This document shows positions 1-6,283 of a stretch of 9,631 nucleotides of DNA, piece after piece; within the stretch, counting starts at the first letter, position 1; the number at the start of each line of letters is the position of its first letter. The notes under the pieces were generated by a model. The model did not search any database. It saw only the letters and a list, made by a program, of their open reading frames with translations, and was not told the DNA's origin. Source of the stretch: JADHUC01 sp964617665 (GTDB lineage Bacteria; Planctomycetota; Planctomycetia; Pirellulales; Pirellulaceae); contig CAZUAH010000528.1 in the NCBI GenBank assembly GCA_964617665.1, forward strand, positions 1 through 9,631, given 5' to 3'. The translations under genes were made by a program, and so were the position numbers.

Positions 1-120
1 GTGGAGTCCCTCAAAATGATCCCCAATCGTGAAGAGAATCTGGGCCGCCGGAGACCTCACCCGAATCACGGCAATGGTTGGGAGCTGGAAATCCGATTGA
101 TCGAGGGGGCGGCGCCGCAT
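1..120 (-). CDS. Possible partial ORF running off the window edge, unknown function
   Basis: On the minus strand an ATG at 120-118 opens a frame of 40 codons with no stop before the window ends. It begins MRRRPLDQSDFQLPTIAVIR and continues with a mildly hydrophobic stretch. It starts 38 nt after the kinase stop codon, in the same direction, so it could be the third gene of the sigma-kinase operon. There is no convincing Shine-Dalgarno sequence (only CGGCAG next to the ATG). The fragment is too short to assign to a family, and an open frame of 40 codons can arise by chance in GC-rich DNA. Sequence beyond the edge would decide. Confidence 0.25.
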   Translation of the reverse strand, partial: MRRRPLDQSDFQLPTIAVIRVRSPAAQILFTIGDHFEGLH

Positions 121-157
121 CTGCCGGGAGACTCGGGACGCAGACGCGACGAGGATC

Positions 158-1318
158 CTATTGTCGGCCCACTCCGTCGCCGACCAAGATCTGTCGTGTG
201 GTTGCGAAGTCGACTGTCCCGAGATCGAGGTCGGGCATGGTTTCGTGCCTGAGAGTAACACGGTGTGCTCTCGCAGGCACATCCTCGATAGAACAAGGCG
301 TCCGAAGTGGTTGACCTTTCGGATCAAGTGCTGGCATGCCGTCGAGATAGATGGTGGATTCGAAGTACGGGGCGTGCGTGATGACATTCACGTCGACCGA
401 TGGCGCCTCCGAGGGCCAGAAGAATATGCTGGCAGCCAGAAGCACCAATGCGACGATACCGAGGCCGAGTACCGCGGATCGCCGAGCCATAGGACGCTGA
501 GCGGGGGATGTCGGTCCAGATTCAAGTTCGGCCAGCATCGCCGGTGCACTGTCAAATCGCTTCTGAGGGTCGGGATGCGCTGCTCCAAGAGCCAAGCGAA
601 TGAGACTGCACAGCTCCATATTTGTGGCAACCTTGCCGGCCTGCTCCTCGAGCCGAGGAAAGCATTGCGCCGGAAGCCCGCTGACCATCTCATAGATAAC
701 CAACCCGGCCGCATAGACATCGGCACGAGCATCCATCCGTCCGTCCGGCGGCATGTACGATCGTGTTCCAACCCGCGAGATGTGAGGTCCGGCCTCGGTC
801 AGGAGTCCGAAATCGGCCAACTTGAGTTCTCCATCCACGACGAGGCAGTTCGACGGCTTGACATCGCGATGAACCATGCCCGTCTCGTGAAGAGAGGCTA
901 GCCCTGCCAACAGCTGGCCTGCGAAACGCAAGCATTCTGCCGACGTCAGCGGTCCGTTCTGAAGGAGGCTTTCCAGCGACGCGGGGCGGTAGTCAGCGAT
1001 GTCGGCTGCCGGCTTCCCCGACAAGTCGTCGGCCAGATCCATTACATAGTAGAGGTGTTCCTCTGTCTTACCCACGTGATAAATCGTAAGTAGATTCGGG
1101 TGCTTTCGGTGTAACGTGCCCTCCAAACGCGTGAGCGACATGATCTCTCGTCCCGCTGGATCCAAGCTTCCAGGCACGCGCAGCGGTACAAGTTTCAGCG
1201 CGCGGAGGTGTCCGGTGGTGCGATTCCTGGCAGCCCAGACTCGGCCGAAGCCACCTTCGCCGATAGGCCTCAGCAGTTCGTAGTCGGGGATGTTGACGTT
1301 CGGTACCTGATCGTCCAT
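158..1318 (-). CDS. Membrane-anchored Ser/Thr protein kinase with PEGA-like C-terminal tail
   Basis: A 386-residue Hanks-type kinase that should phosphorylate Ser/Thr on cytoplasmic partners. The kinase domain spans about residues 13-265: glycine loop IGEGGFGRV at 19-27, ATP lysine K42 (ALK), probable helix-C Glu E58, catalytic loop HRDVKPSN at 150-157 and DFG at 169-171. MPPDG at 189-193 stands where APE usually lies, followed by ADVYAAG, a form common in planctomycete kinases. One membrane helix lies at about 281-300. The external tail (about 308-386) reads STIYLDG...TPCSIEDVPARAHRVTL, which resembles a PEGA beta-domain (inference). The start codon shares its A with the sigma-factor stop (TAATG) and follows GAGGCAGG at 1330-1323, so translation is probably coupled. 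All key catalytic residues are present, so it should be active. The substrate is unknown; the neighbouring sigma factor is the obvious candidate. Confidence 0.93.
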   Translation of the reverse strand: MDDQVPNVNIPDYELLRPIGEGGFGRVWAARNRTTGHLRALKLVPLRVPGSLDPAGREIMSLTRLEGTLHRKHPNLLTIYHVGKTEEHLYYVMDLADDLSGKPAADIADYRPASLESLLQNGPLTSAECLRFAGQLLAGLASLHETGMVHRDVKPSNCLVVDGELKLADFGLLTEAGPHISRVGTRSYMPPDGRMDARADVYAAGLVIYEMVSGLPAQCFPRLEEQAGKVATNMELCSLIRLALGAAHPDPQKRFDSAPAMLAELESGPTSPAQRPMARRSAVLGLGIVALVLLAASIFFWPSEAPSVDVNVITHAPYFESTIYLDGMPALDPKGQPLRTPCSIEDVPARAHRVTLRHETMPDLDLGTVDFATTRQILVGDGVGRQ

Positions 1319-2013
1319 TACACCTGCCTCGATCGCATCGATTTTTCCAAGCGGTCTGTGACCGATCGTTGGACTCTTGCCGGTGGGCGTTCCGTAATCG
1401 CCTTCTTCAATCTTTCTGAAAGCTGGCCGTTACCGGAGTATTGGCCAACAAGTTCTCCCAAACGTCTGATCACGCGTTTTCGCGCCTTGTAGGCCGCATT
1501 GCGACTCAGGCCGGTTATCCGAGAGACGTCCCTGCCGGAGAGTTCGTCCAACATTAGTAGTTCGAAGGCGAGATAAGTTTGTGGGTCAACCTCTTGGCGT
1601 ACTACATCCAACAAGATTGGAAGCAGCGTCGCTTCAAACGCCGCGTTACACTCGGCGTCGGGTTCGGGCGCATTGCTCGGCGTTCGGGCCGCTGCACCAT
1701 CCGAATCGCCGCCTTGACCTCGAATGCGCTGGGCCGGTTGCCGATGGTACTCGGCCACTCGATTGCGAACCAATGCCGCCAGCCAACCGCGAAAACGTCC
1801 TCGTTCCGGATCGTATTGGTAGAAGTCTCGCTGCTCGAAAACCTTGAGCATGACGTCCTGGACAATCTCTTCGGCTGTGTGGGGGGAACAGCCTCGATTC
1901 TTCGCCATGGCATAAACCGAAGGCCAATAGCAGCGAAAGAACTCCTCCCAGCAGAGCGGGTCTTTGCCGTCACGAAGCCGCTCAAGAAGTGTGGCCCGAG
2001 TGTCGTCGTTCAT
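1318..2013 (-). CDS. ECF-type RNA polymerase sigma factor, kinase-linked
   Basis: A 231-residue sigma-70 family protein of the ECF type, which would direct RNA polymerase to a specific promoter set. The sigma-2 region is at about residues 22-92, with AEEIVQDVMLKVFEQ for core binding and FRGWLAALVRNRVAEYHR for the -10 contact. A polar, Gly/Ala/Pro-rich linker follows at about 95-120. Sigma-4 is at about 140-190, with a helix-turn-helix ending ITGLSRNAAYKARKRVIRRL. A basic tail of about 40 residues (191-231) extends beyond the usual ECF end. No anti-sigma gene lies beside it. Instead it overlaps the kinase gene, as in the planctomycete sigma groups genomically linked to Ser/Thr kinases. The inference is that phosphorylation replaces anti-sigma control. 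No strong Shine-Dalgarno precedes the ATG. It is transcribed divergently from the secreted-protein genes at 2292 and 3043. Confidence 0.92.
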   Translation of the reverse strand: MNDDTRATLLERLRDGKDPLCWEEFFRCYWPSVYAMAKNRGCSPHTAEEIVQDVMLKVFEQRDFYQYDPERGRFRGWLAALVRNRVAEYHRQPAQRIRGQGGDSDGAAARTPSNAPEPDAECNAAFEATLLPILLDVVRQEVDPQTYLAFELLMLDELSGRDVSRITGLSRNAAYKARKRVIRRLGELVGQYSGNGQLSERLKKAITERPPARVQRSVTDRLEKSMRSRQV

Positions 2014-2041
2014 GCCACCATTCTGCGCGCGATTAGAAAAA

Positions 2042-2077
2042 CTTTCAAGAAAGCGAGGCCGATTCCCGCGACCTCGC
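2042..2077. promoter_or_regulatory. Two small dyads upstream of the ECF sigma gene
   Basis: In the divergent region, 29-64 nt before the sigma ATG, lie CTTTC-AA-GAAAG (2042-2053) and GCGAGG...CCTCGC (2053-2058 with 2072-2077, 13-nt loop). Either could be an operator or a leader structure. The arms are short and could be chance in this composition; nothing else supports a specific role. Confidence 0.25.
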
Positions 2078-2148
2078 GCATCTTGATATCAGAGGCAATC
2101 AATTACGACTGATTCTCGATATGGCGAGTGATACGCTCGCGGGCAGGT
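2078..2148 (+). repeat. 71-bp upstream element, copy 1 (candidate promoter/operator)
   Basis: This stretch aligns without gaps to 2892-2962 (offset 814), with 57 of 71 bases identical. The ends are sharp: GCATCTTGAT on the left and TACGCTCGCGGGCAGGT on the right are identical, and flanking bases do not match. Inside are conserved GGCAAnC and TGATTnTCnATAT blocks, spaced roughly as the -35 and -10 regions of an ECF promoter would be (inference). A hairpin follows. It ends 143 nt before the start codon at 2292 and begins 64 nt upstream of the divergent sigma gene, so it could serve either direction. Confidence 0.7.
2124..2140 (+). promoter_or_regulatory. Conserved hairpin/dyad in repeat copy 1
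   Basis: GCGAGTG-ATA-CGCTCGC forms a 7-bp stem (one G-T wobble) with a 3-nt loop. The same structure recurs in copy 2 at 2938-2954, where the loop is GTA and the terminal pair is lost. Conservation in both copies suggests function as an operator dyad or as an mRNA leader hairpin. Which of the two cannot be told from sequence. Confidence 0.5.
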
Positions 2149-2278
2149 CGGCCGGATGTGGCATTTTGTTTGTCTTGCTTTGTGCAAGGATCGTCGGACC
2201 TTGGAAGGCCACCATTGAGACGGGTTCACCAATGAAAGTCGCTGGCCGACGTCCGGTTAGGCCAAACATTCCCATGAA

Positions 2279-2283
2279 AGGAG
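2279..2283 (+). promoter_or_regulatory. Ribosome binding site that fixes the start at 2292
   Basis: AGGAG, within GAAAGGAGA, lies 8 nt before the ATG at 2292. The other in-frame ATGs at 2121, 2232 and 2274 lack such a site. The first of them also falls inside the 71-bp repeat. Confidence 0.75.
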
Positions 2284-2291
2284 ATTGCGCC

Positions 2292-2762
2292 ATGAGAACG
2301 ATAGGCATGTTTCTTGTTTTGGGGACGGTGGTTGCAGGCGCAGGCCATTCTCGGCAGGCACCATGGGAAGCCCCCTCTGCCGGCTTGATTTCCCGGAACA
2401 CCGGGAGCCTGTTCTACATTGTGCCATATGACACGCCCGGGATTGCTCTGTTCTACGGAGGCGATTTGAATTCAAACACTTCTCATATCTCCAACGCCGC
2501 GACTCGAACCTATGACTGTTCGGGTAGGTTGACAACTGGAATGAAAGCCGTTGTATCATACAGACTGGCCTCTGAAACGCCCGAGGTCGTGAGCGTCAAC
2601 AACAAGTCATACGACCTTGCCGAGGGGCGTGTGTTTCTGATCGAGGCGGGCGGGGACATCACTCAAATCCCATTTGCCCCGTTGCAGCCCTCAAGGCAGT
2701 ATGCGACGCGGCTTCAAGAATATCTGAATGCGAGCGAAACCATGGACAGCGTCGAGGAATAG
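2292..2762 (+). CDS. Small secreted protein of unknown function
   Basis: A 156-residue protein that I do not recognise. The start at 2292 is chosen over longer in-frame starts because it has the only good Shine-Dalgarno (AGGAG, 8-nt spacing) and because translation from it begins with a signal peptide: MRTIG, a hydrophobic run FLVLGTVVAGAG, then HSRQAP, with likely cleavage around residues 17-24. The mature part is polar, with a few short hydrophobic runs (LFYIVPY, IALFYGG), ATRTYDCSGRLTTGMKAVVSYRL and VFLIEAGGDITQIPFAPLQ. This suggests a compact beta-rich domain, with an acidic C-terminus SVEE. A single Cys remains in the mature protein, so no disulphide is expected within it. Copy 1 of the 71-bp element lies upstream with a leader of about 140 nt, and the next gene has the other copy. 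The two exported proteins are therefore probably co-regulated (inference). Confidence 0.75.
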   Translation: MRTIGMFLVLGTVVAGAGHSRQAPWEAPSAGLISRNTGSLFYIVPYDTPGIALFYGGDLNSNTSHISNAATRTYDCSGRLTTGMKAVVSYRLASETPEVVSVNNKSYDLAEGRVFLIEAGGDITQIPFAPLQPSRQYATRLQEYLNASETMDSVEE

Positions 2763-2778
2763 CCGCGCTTCGCTCGGC
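2762..2778 (+). terminator. Weak hairpin right after the secreted-protein stop
   Basis: GCCGCGCTTCGCTCGGC starts at the last base of the stop codon and can fold into a 7-bp stem with one mismatch and a TTC loop. No T-tract follows. At best it is a weak or factor-assisted terminator or an mRNA-stabilising end. Confidence 0.3.
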
Positions 2779-2891
2779 ATTGCTCGTGCGTCATGGCAGT
2801 CGTTTCCAATACGCGTTGATTACCATCCTTTCGCCCGTTTTGCTCAGCCAAGAGGATTGCAGGAAAGCGCGGCGGATTTCGGCAGGACTGT

Positions 2892-2962
2892 GCATCTTGA
2901 TGATAGGGGCAAACGATCACGTTTGATTTTCAATATATCGAGTGGTACGCTCGCGGGCAGGT
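2892..2962 (+). repeat. 71-bp upstream element, copy 2 (candidate promoter/operator)
   Basis: Gap-free partner of 2078-2148 (57 of 71 identical). It lies in the 280-nt gap before the PEGA gene and ends 80 nt before that gene's ATG. The same GGCAAnC and TGATTnTCnATAT blocks are kept, and the hairpin is kept at 2938-2954 (TCGAGTG-GTA-CGCTCGC, outermost pair lost). Lack of indels over 71 bp while about 20% of bases differ suggests spacing is under selection (inference). Confidence 0.7.
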
Positions 2963-3042
2963 TGCGTCCGTGGTACGTCTTCGCTCCGAAGACCAAACCG
3001 TCGGCCGGCCATGCCCACTCCTTGCAGCAATAGGGCAACGAC

Positions 3043-4953
3043 ATGAATGGTTTGATTTTGAACTTGGTCTTGGCGTGTATCTTGGCTCCTCCGGTTAAGA
3101 CCTCCGAGGAGGCAACCACACATCTTTACATCCGAACAACTCCGCCCGGTGCCCGGATCTCCCTGGGCGGAGAAAAGCTCGGCAAGTCCCCCGGCGTTTT
3201 TCCTGTTGCGCCTGGGGTGCAGAGAATCGTGATCGAATTGGACGGCCATGATGCAGCCGCGCAAGAACTCTCGATCGAGGCAGGTCGGGTGACCCGACTC
3301 GAAGTAAACTTACGTCGAGGCAACAAGCTACCCGCAGCGGAGGCTGACATTGACGTAGAACCTTCCTTCGGATCTGTGAACGAACAGGTTCTCCATCTTC
3401 CTAAGAAGCGTATGGCAAAACTGCTCGACCTGGATGCGGGTGAGTGGGCAAGCATTAGCAACTTCGGCACCGACGATCGAGATACTCATCGCCGTGTCCG
3501 CCAGATGGGCGTGGATATTTCGGGAGGCGTCGAGCACGGTATCCCAGCCCTGCTCTTTTTCGATGCATCTATCGTCGAAATACCGAGCAGCCAATGGGAC
3601 ACGGTAACGCCGGAGGAGATCGCCTCGAATTGGCCGCTGAAGCAAAACGAGCCGCTTCCGATCAGCACGCTCTTTGATGCGGACCTGACGAAGTTGCCGA
3701 AGACATGCCTGTTTGAAACAAGAGAGGGCACCTTGGGCGTGCTGCAACTTGCGGGGTTCGGCGATGACGGCAATGGTGCGAAGATTCGCTACAAGGTGGT
3801 CAGCCCGAAAGGACGGCAGTGGCTCTGGCCGAAAAAGGTCAGTATCTTCATCGGCCCCGATCAGTTCGACGACGGCGAAGTCACTTCGTTAGACCTGGCC
3901 ACCGGTCGCCTCCTTGATCTCCCCGACGGGGGCGACAGGCAGTTCTCGCATGGCGGTGAAGGAGATCTGGTATTCGTACCGGAGGCGTCCGGAATGCTCT
4001 GCCTGCGCGGGGCCAAGGTGGAAGTCAGTGATGCCGAGTCCAGCGTGACGCAGCCCGGCAAAAAGGTTGAAGATCTGGATATTCCCTTCCTCAAGTTCCG
4101 ACCGATTACCTTCCACAAGCTCCGACCGATCCCCTGCCGGTTCACGGTCACCACGGCGGAGAACCGGCGTTTTGACGTAACGGTCCAGTCGATTACGAAA
4201 CAAGCCGCCGGCCGGAACGTCCTCGTCGAATATGACTTGGCCGATCGAAGCACCAAGCCACAAGCCGAAACACCCGAAGACACCAACATCCAAGCGGAAC
4301 ACGAAACAACGACGCTGGATCTGAAATTGCCGGGTGGCGAGAGCAAGAGCGTCACGGTCGCGATGGGCCAGAGCGGCCGTCAGGTCGCCCGAATGTGTAC
4401 CCCTGCGCGAATCTACGCTGACGACGACCCTTGGCTTGGGTGTATGGCATATCAGGGGGGGCACTATGCGATCATGTTCCAAGCCGACGGCCCCATCGAG
4501 AAGTTGAAGGGCCGGATCGATGCCGCCTGGGACAAGCTCTACGCCGTGGTTCACTACAAGACGGACGAGCGACGTGACGGTGAGTTCCTCTTGCCTAAGA
4601 GTTGGGGCGGCAAATCGTGCGGCGACTTTGTTACGCTGAAGGTGCCGCTAGGTCCGGACACGGCCCGCGTTGCCACCGTGGCCGAAGGGATGAATCGTTC
4701 CGACGTCATGCAACTGTTCACTCCGGCAGTCGACCACACAGAGCCGGAGCAAATGATCCTCTTCGATGCGATCCACAACAACGGCCGCTACCTGCTTCTT
4801 TTCGATTCCGGCGACGCCAATGACAAGACGCTCTCCACGGTCATGTACTGGCCGGGCGGCGAAGACAAGTCGATACTCCTTCTGCCTCGTGGACAGCATG
4901 ACAAGGCGATCCCCGCCAAGTACAAAATACTGCTTGAAGGCGACCGGAAGTGA
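3043..4953 (+). CDS. Exported PEGA-domain protein with DLDTGK-like modules
   Basis: A 636-residue exported protein. A short hydrophobic leader (NGLILNLVLACILAPPVKT) starts it. VLAC around residue 12 resembles a lipobox, but the leader lacks N-terminal basic residues, so lipoprotein versus secreted is open. Residues about 26-92 are a PEGA domain (IRTTPPGARISLGGEKLGKSP, then VAPGVQRIVIELDGHD), a beta-domain of surface and envelope proteins. Then come modules typical of planctomycete proteins: LLDLDAGEWASI near 127-137, with MGVDISGG and VEIPSSQWDTVTPEEIA after it, and SLDLATGRLLDLPDGG near 282-298. The rest, about 300-636, is beta-rich, unassigned and has no further membrane helix. A weak Shine-Dalgarno (AGGG) precedes the ATG. 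It follows copy 2 of the 71-bp element and lies 76 nt before the LRR gene, with which it may be co-transcribed. The kinase across the divergent region has a PEGA-like tail too. No enzyme motif was recognised. Confidence 0.88.
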   Translation: MNGLILNLVLACILAPPVKTSEEATTHLYIRTTPPGARISLGGEKLGKSPGVFPVAPGVQRIVIELDGHDAAAQELSIEAGRVTRLEVNLRRGNKLPAAEADIDVEPSFGSVNEQVLHLPKKRMAKLLDLDAGEWASISNFGTDDRDTHRRVRQMGVDISGGVEHGIPALLFFDASIVEIPSSQWDTVTPEEIASNWPLKQNEPLPISTLFDADLTKLPKTCLFETREGTLGVLQLAGFGDDGNGAKIRYKVVSPKGRQWLWPKKVSIFIGPDQFDDGEVTSLDLATGRLLDLPDGGDRQFSHGGEGDLVFVPEASGMLCLRGAKVEVSDAESSVTQPGKKVEDLDIPFLKFRPITFHKLRPIPCRFTVTTAENRRFDVTVQSITKQAAGRNVLVEYDLADRSTKPQAETPEDTNIQAEHETTTLDLKLPGGESKSVTVAMGQSGRQVARMCTPARIYADDDPWLGCMAYQGGHYAIMFQADGPIEKLKGRIDAAWDKLYAVVHYKTDERRDGEFLLPKSWGGKSCGDFVTLKVPLGPDTARVATVAEGMNRSDVMQLFTPAVDHTEPEQMILFDAIHNNGRYLLLFDSGDANDKTLSTVMYWPGGEDKSILLLPRGQHDKAIPAKYKILLEGDRK

Positions 4954-5029
4954 CCTTGGTGTTTCCATCGGAGCAACTGTTCTCGAACTATGTCACGTTT
5001 CTGGGGGCACGCACGATTGACCAGCGTCC

Positions 5030-6037
5030 ATGGCTACTATGACTGAACGACGGCGACTTCAGTTCCGGTTGCGGACGATTCTCCTGCTCGTCCTTCTGTT
5101 CGCAGTACCTCTGAGCTGGCTGGCTCATCGCCGGGCGCAAATGCGAACACATCAAGACGCAATACTCCATCTGGAGAAACTTGGGGGAAGCGTGACGTCC
5201 AGCTGTCGGTCTCAATCGATACTCCAACAAGCACTGAGCCCATTCTCCGCTTGGGATGTCAAAGTGTCGTTCCGGGATCGATCAGAGTTCGGGGACCAGG
5301 ATGTCACGCACTTGAAACACTTGGTGGGGCTGAGATCACTTGATCTTAGGCATACCCTGATTACTGATGTGGGTTTGGAATCTCTGAGTGATTTTTCGGA
5401 AATCGAAGAATTGATCCTGAACGGAACGCACATCGGTGATCGCGGAGCGATGCATCTCGTCGGGCTTTCGAGTCTTAAAATCCTCTCTCTGTCCGACACG
5501 TCGTTGACGGACACCGGCTTGGAGCATCTTGAGGGCTTGACGAATCTCACAATCCTGTGCCTTGCTGACACTCACATCTCGGAAGCCGGGCTGATGAAGA
5601 TCAGACACGAGTTCCCCGACACGAAGGTGGACCTGCTTGGTTATCCCATGGAAGATCGCGTGGCGGGACGGCGCAGGTTAGTTGAAGATCAACTCGGCGT
5701 ATTGGCGAGTGCTTTGAATGCGTATGAATCGGACTGTGGCGACTATCCCGCCGAATCACAAGGATTGAGTGCGCTGTTTGCTCCGCCGAATGCATCCGTT
5801 AAGGTTGACTGGGACGGACCGTACGTGAAGGAGACGCCATTTCCACCTTTCCTCGGCTTGGTCGTGGTCGGGCAAATTCTGCCTGAAAACAGCCAGATCG
5901 AGTCGGGACTCCTTGACCCTTGGGGCAAGCACTACCGTTACCGATACGGCGAAGCGGAGGGTTCGCCTCGGCTCTGGTCGGTCGGTCCTGACGGAGTTGA
6001 CGCGACAGGAGACGACATTGTCTTCTCGGTTGAGTAG
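5030..6037 (+). CDS. Membrane-anchored LRR protein with C-terminal GspG-like pseudopilin domain
   Basis: A 335-residue protein in three parts. Residues 1-35 are a basic N-terminus (TERRRLQFRLRT) and one membrane helix at about 14-32, in the style of planctomycete LRR proteins. Residues about 85-200 hold leucine-rich repeats of the 'L..L..L.L..T.ITD.GL..L' type (VGLRSLDLRHTLITDVGL, LSSLKILSLSDTSLTDTGL, LTNLTILCLADTHISEAGL). Residues about 215-335 match the C-terminal domain of type II secretion major pseudopilin GspG: LASALNAYESDCGDYPAESQGLSAL, WDGPYVKE, LLDPWGKHYRYRY, and SVGPDGVDATGDDI at the calcium-binding end. The prepilin leader (G-F-T-L-x-E) is absent, so it is not a processed pilin; the domain is reused on a different anchor. 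The start is not firm: no Shine-Dalgarno is seen and a second ATG lies 9 nt downstream (5039). No role is known; a periplasmic binding or scaffold role is plausible. Confidence 0.88.
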   Translation: MATMTERRRLQFRLRTILLLVLLFAVPLSWLAHRRAQMRTHQDAILHLEKLGGSVTSSCRSQSILQQALSPFSAWDVKVSFRDRSEFGDQDVTHLKHLVGLRSLDLRHTLITDVGLESLSDFSEIEELILNGTHIGDRGAMHLVGLSSLKILSLSDTSLTDTGLEHLEGLTNLTILCLADTHISEAGLMKIRHEFPDTKVDLLGYPMEDRVAGRRRLVEDQLGVLASALNAYESDCGDYPAESQGLSALFAPPNASVKVDWDGPYVKETPFPPFLGLVVVGQILPENSQIESGLLDPWGKHYRYRYGEAEGSPRLWSVGPDGVDATGDDIVFSVE

Positions 6038-6063
6038 TTTGTCGCAGGGAACTCAGCTGCTTC

Positions 6064-6076
6064 GGGTGTCGCACCC
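6064..6076 (+). terminator. Short GC hairpin after the LRR-GspG gene
   Basis: GGGTG-TCG-CACCC is a perfect 5-bp stem 26 nt past the stop at 6037. No T-tract follows, so as an intrinsic terminator it is weak. The stronger signal in this convergent gap (6209-6259) reads the other way. Confidence 0.25.
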
Positions 6077-6208
6077 ACGCGCAGCGACGCGAGGGACTTA
6101 CTATCGAGCATTGCGTGAAACGCGTTCTGCCAGCGACGTTGCGGCTTCGCACTGACGAGTGAACCAGGGCGACCGCAAACCGACATGATAGTTCTATCGA
6201 CGTAGAGC

Positions 6209-6259
6209 AAGAAAAGCAGAATCAGCAAACAATGGCATCGCTTTGATCGCTGATTCTGC
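6209..6259 (-). terminator. Rho-independent terminator of the second sigma operon
   Basis: On the minus strand GCAGAATCAGC and GCTGATTCTGC (plus-strand arms 6216-6226 and 6249-6259) form a perfect 11-bp stem with a 22-nt loop. It is followed at once by TTTTCTT. The stem begins 24 nt after the stop codon of the 6284-7738 gene. Shape, position and T-tract all fit an intrinsic terminator. On the plus strand the stem has no T-run after it, so termination there would be weaker. Confidence 0.75.
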
Positions 6260-6269
6260 AAGACGTCTT
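6260..6269. repeat. 10-bp perfect palindrome AAGACGTCTT
   Basis: A perfect palindrome abutting the terminator stem, between it and the stop codon at 6284. It could be a protein-binding dyad or chance. Its position downstream of both convergent genes makes an operator role unlikely. Confidence 0.25.
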
Positions 6270-6283
6270 CACCTATTGCCAGA

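Noticed and set aside
1..252. Plus-strand frame beginning at base 1 with GTG
   Set aside because: It overlaps the kinase 3' end antisense and is Arg-rich; the opposite-strand frame at 120-1 is a better, though still weak, candidate.
161..901. Long plus-strand open frame (246 codons) across the kinase gene
   Set aside because: It lies antisense to the catalytic core of a clear kinase, has no family resemblance, and is rich in Arg, Cys, His and Ser as shadow frames are.
2121..2291. Upstream start (2121) for the small secreted protein
   Set aside because: The ATG lies inside the 71-bp repeat and has no Shine-Dalgarno. It would bury the signal peptide 57 residues in.
2078..2962. The two 71-bp copies as ends of a mobile element
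   Set aside because: They are direct, 80% identical, and flank only a small secreted-protein gene with no transposase or recombinase; each stands before a gene start.
3889..4554. Minus-strand open frame (221 codons) inside the PEGA gene
   Set aside because: It is the reverse frame of a well-supported coding region, with no start signal and no domain.
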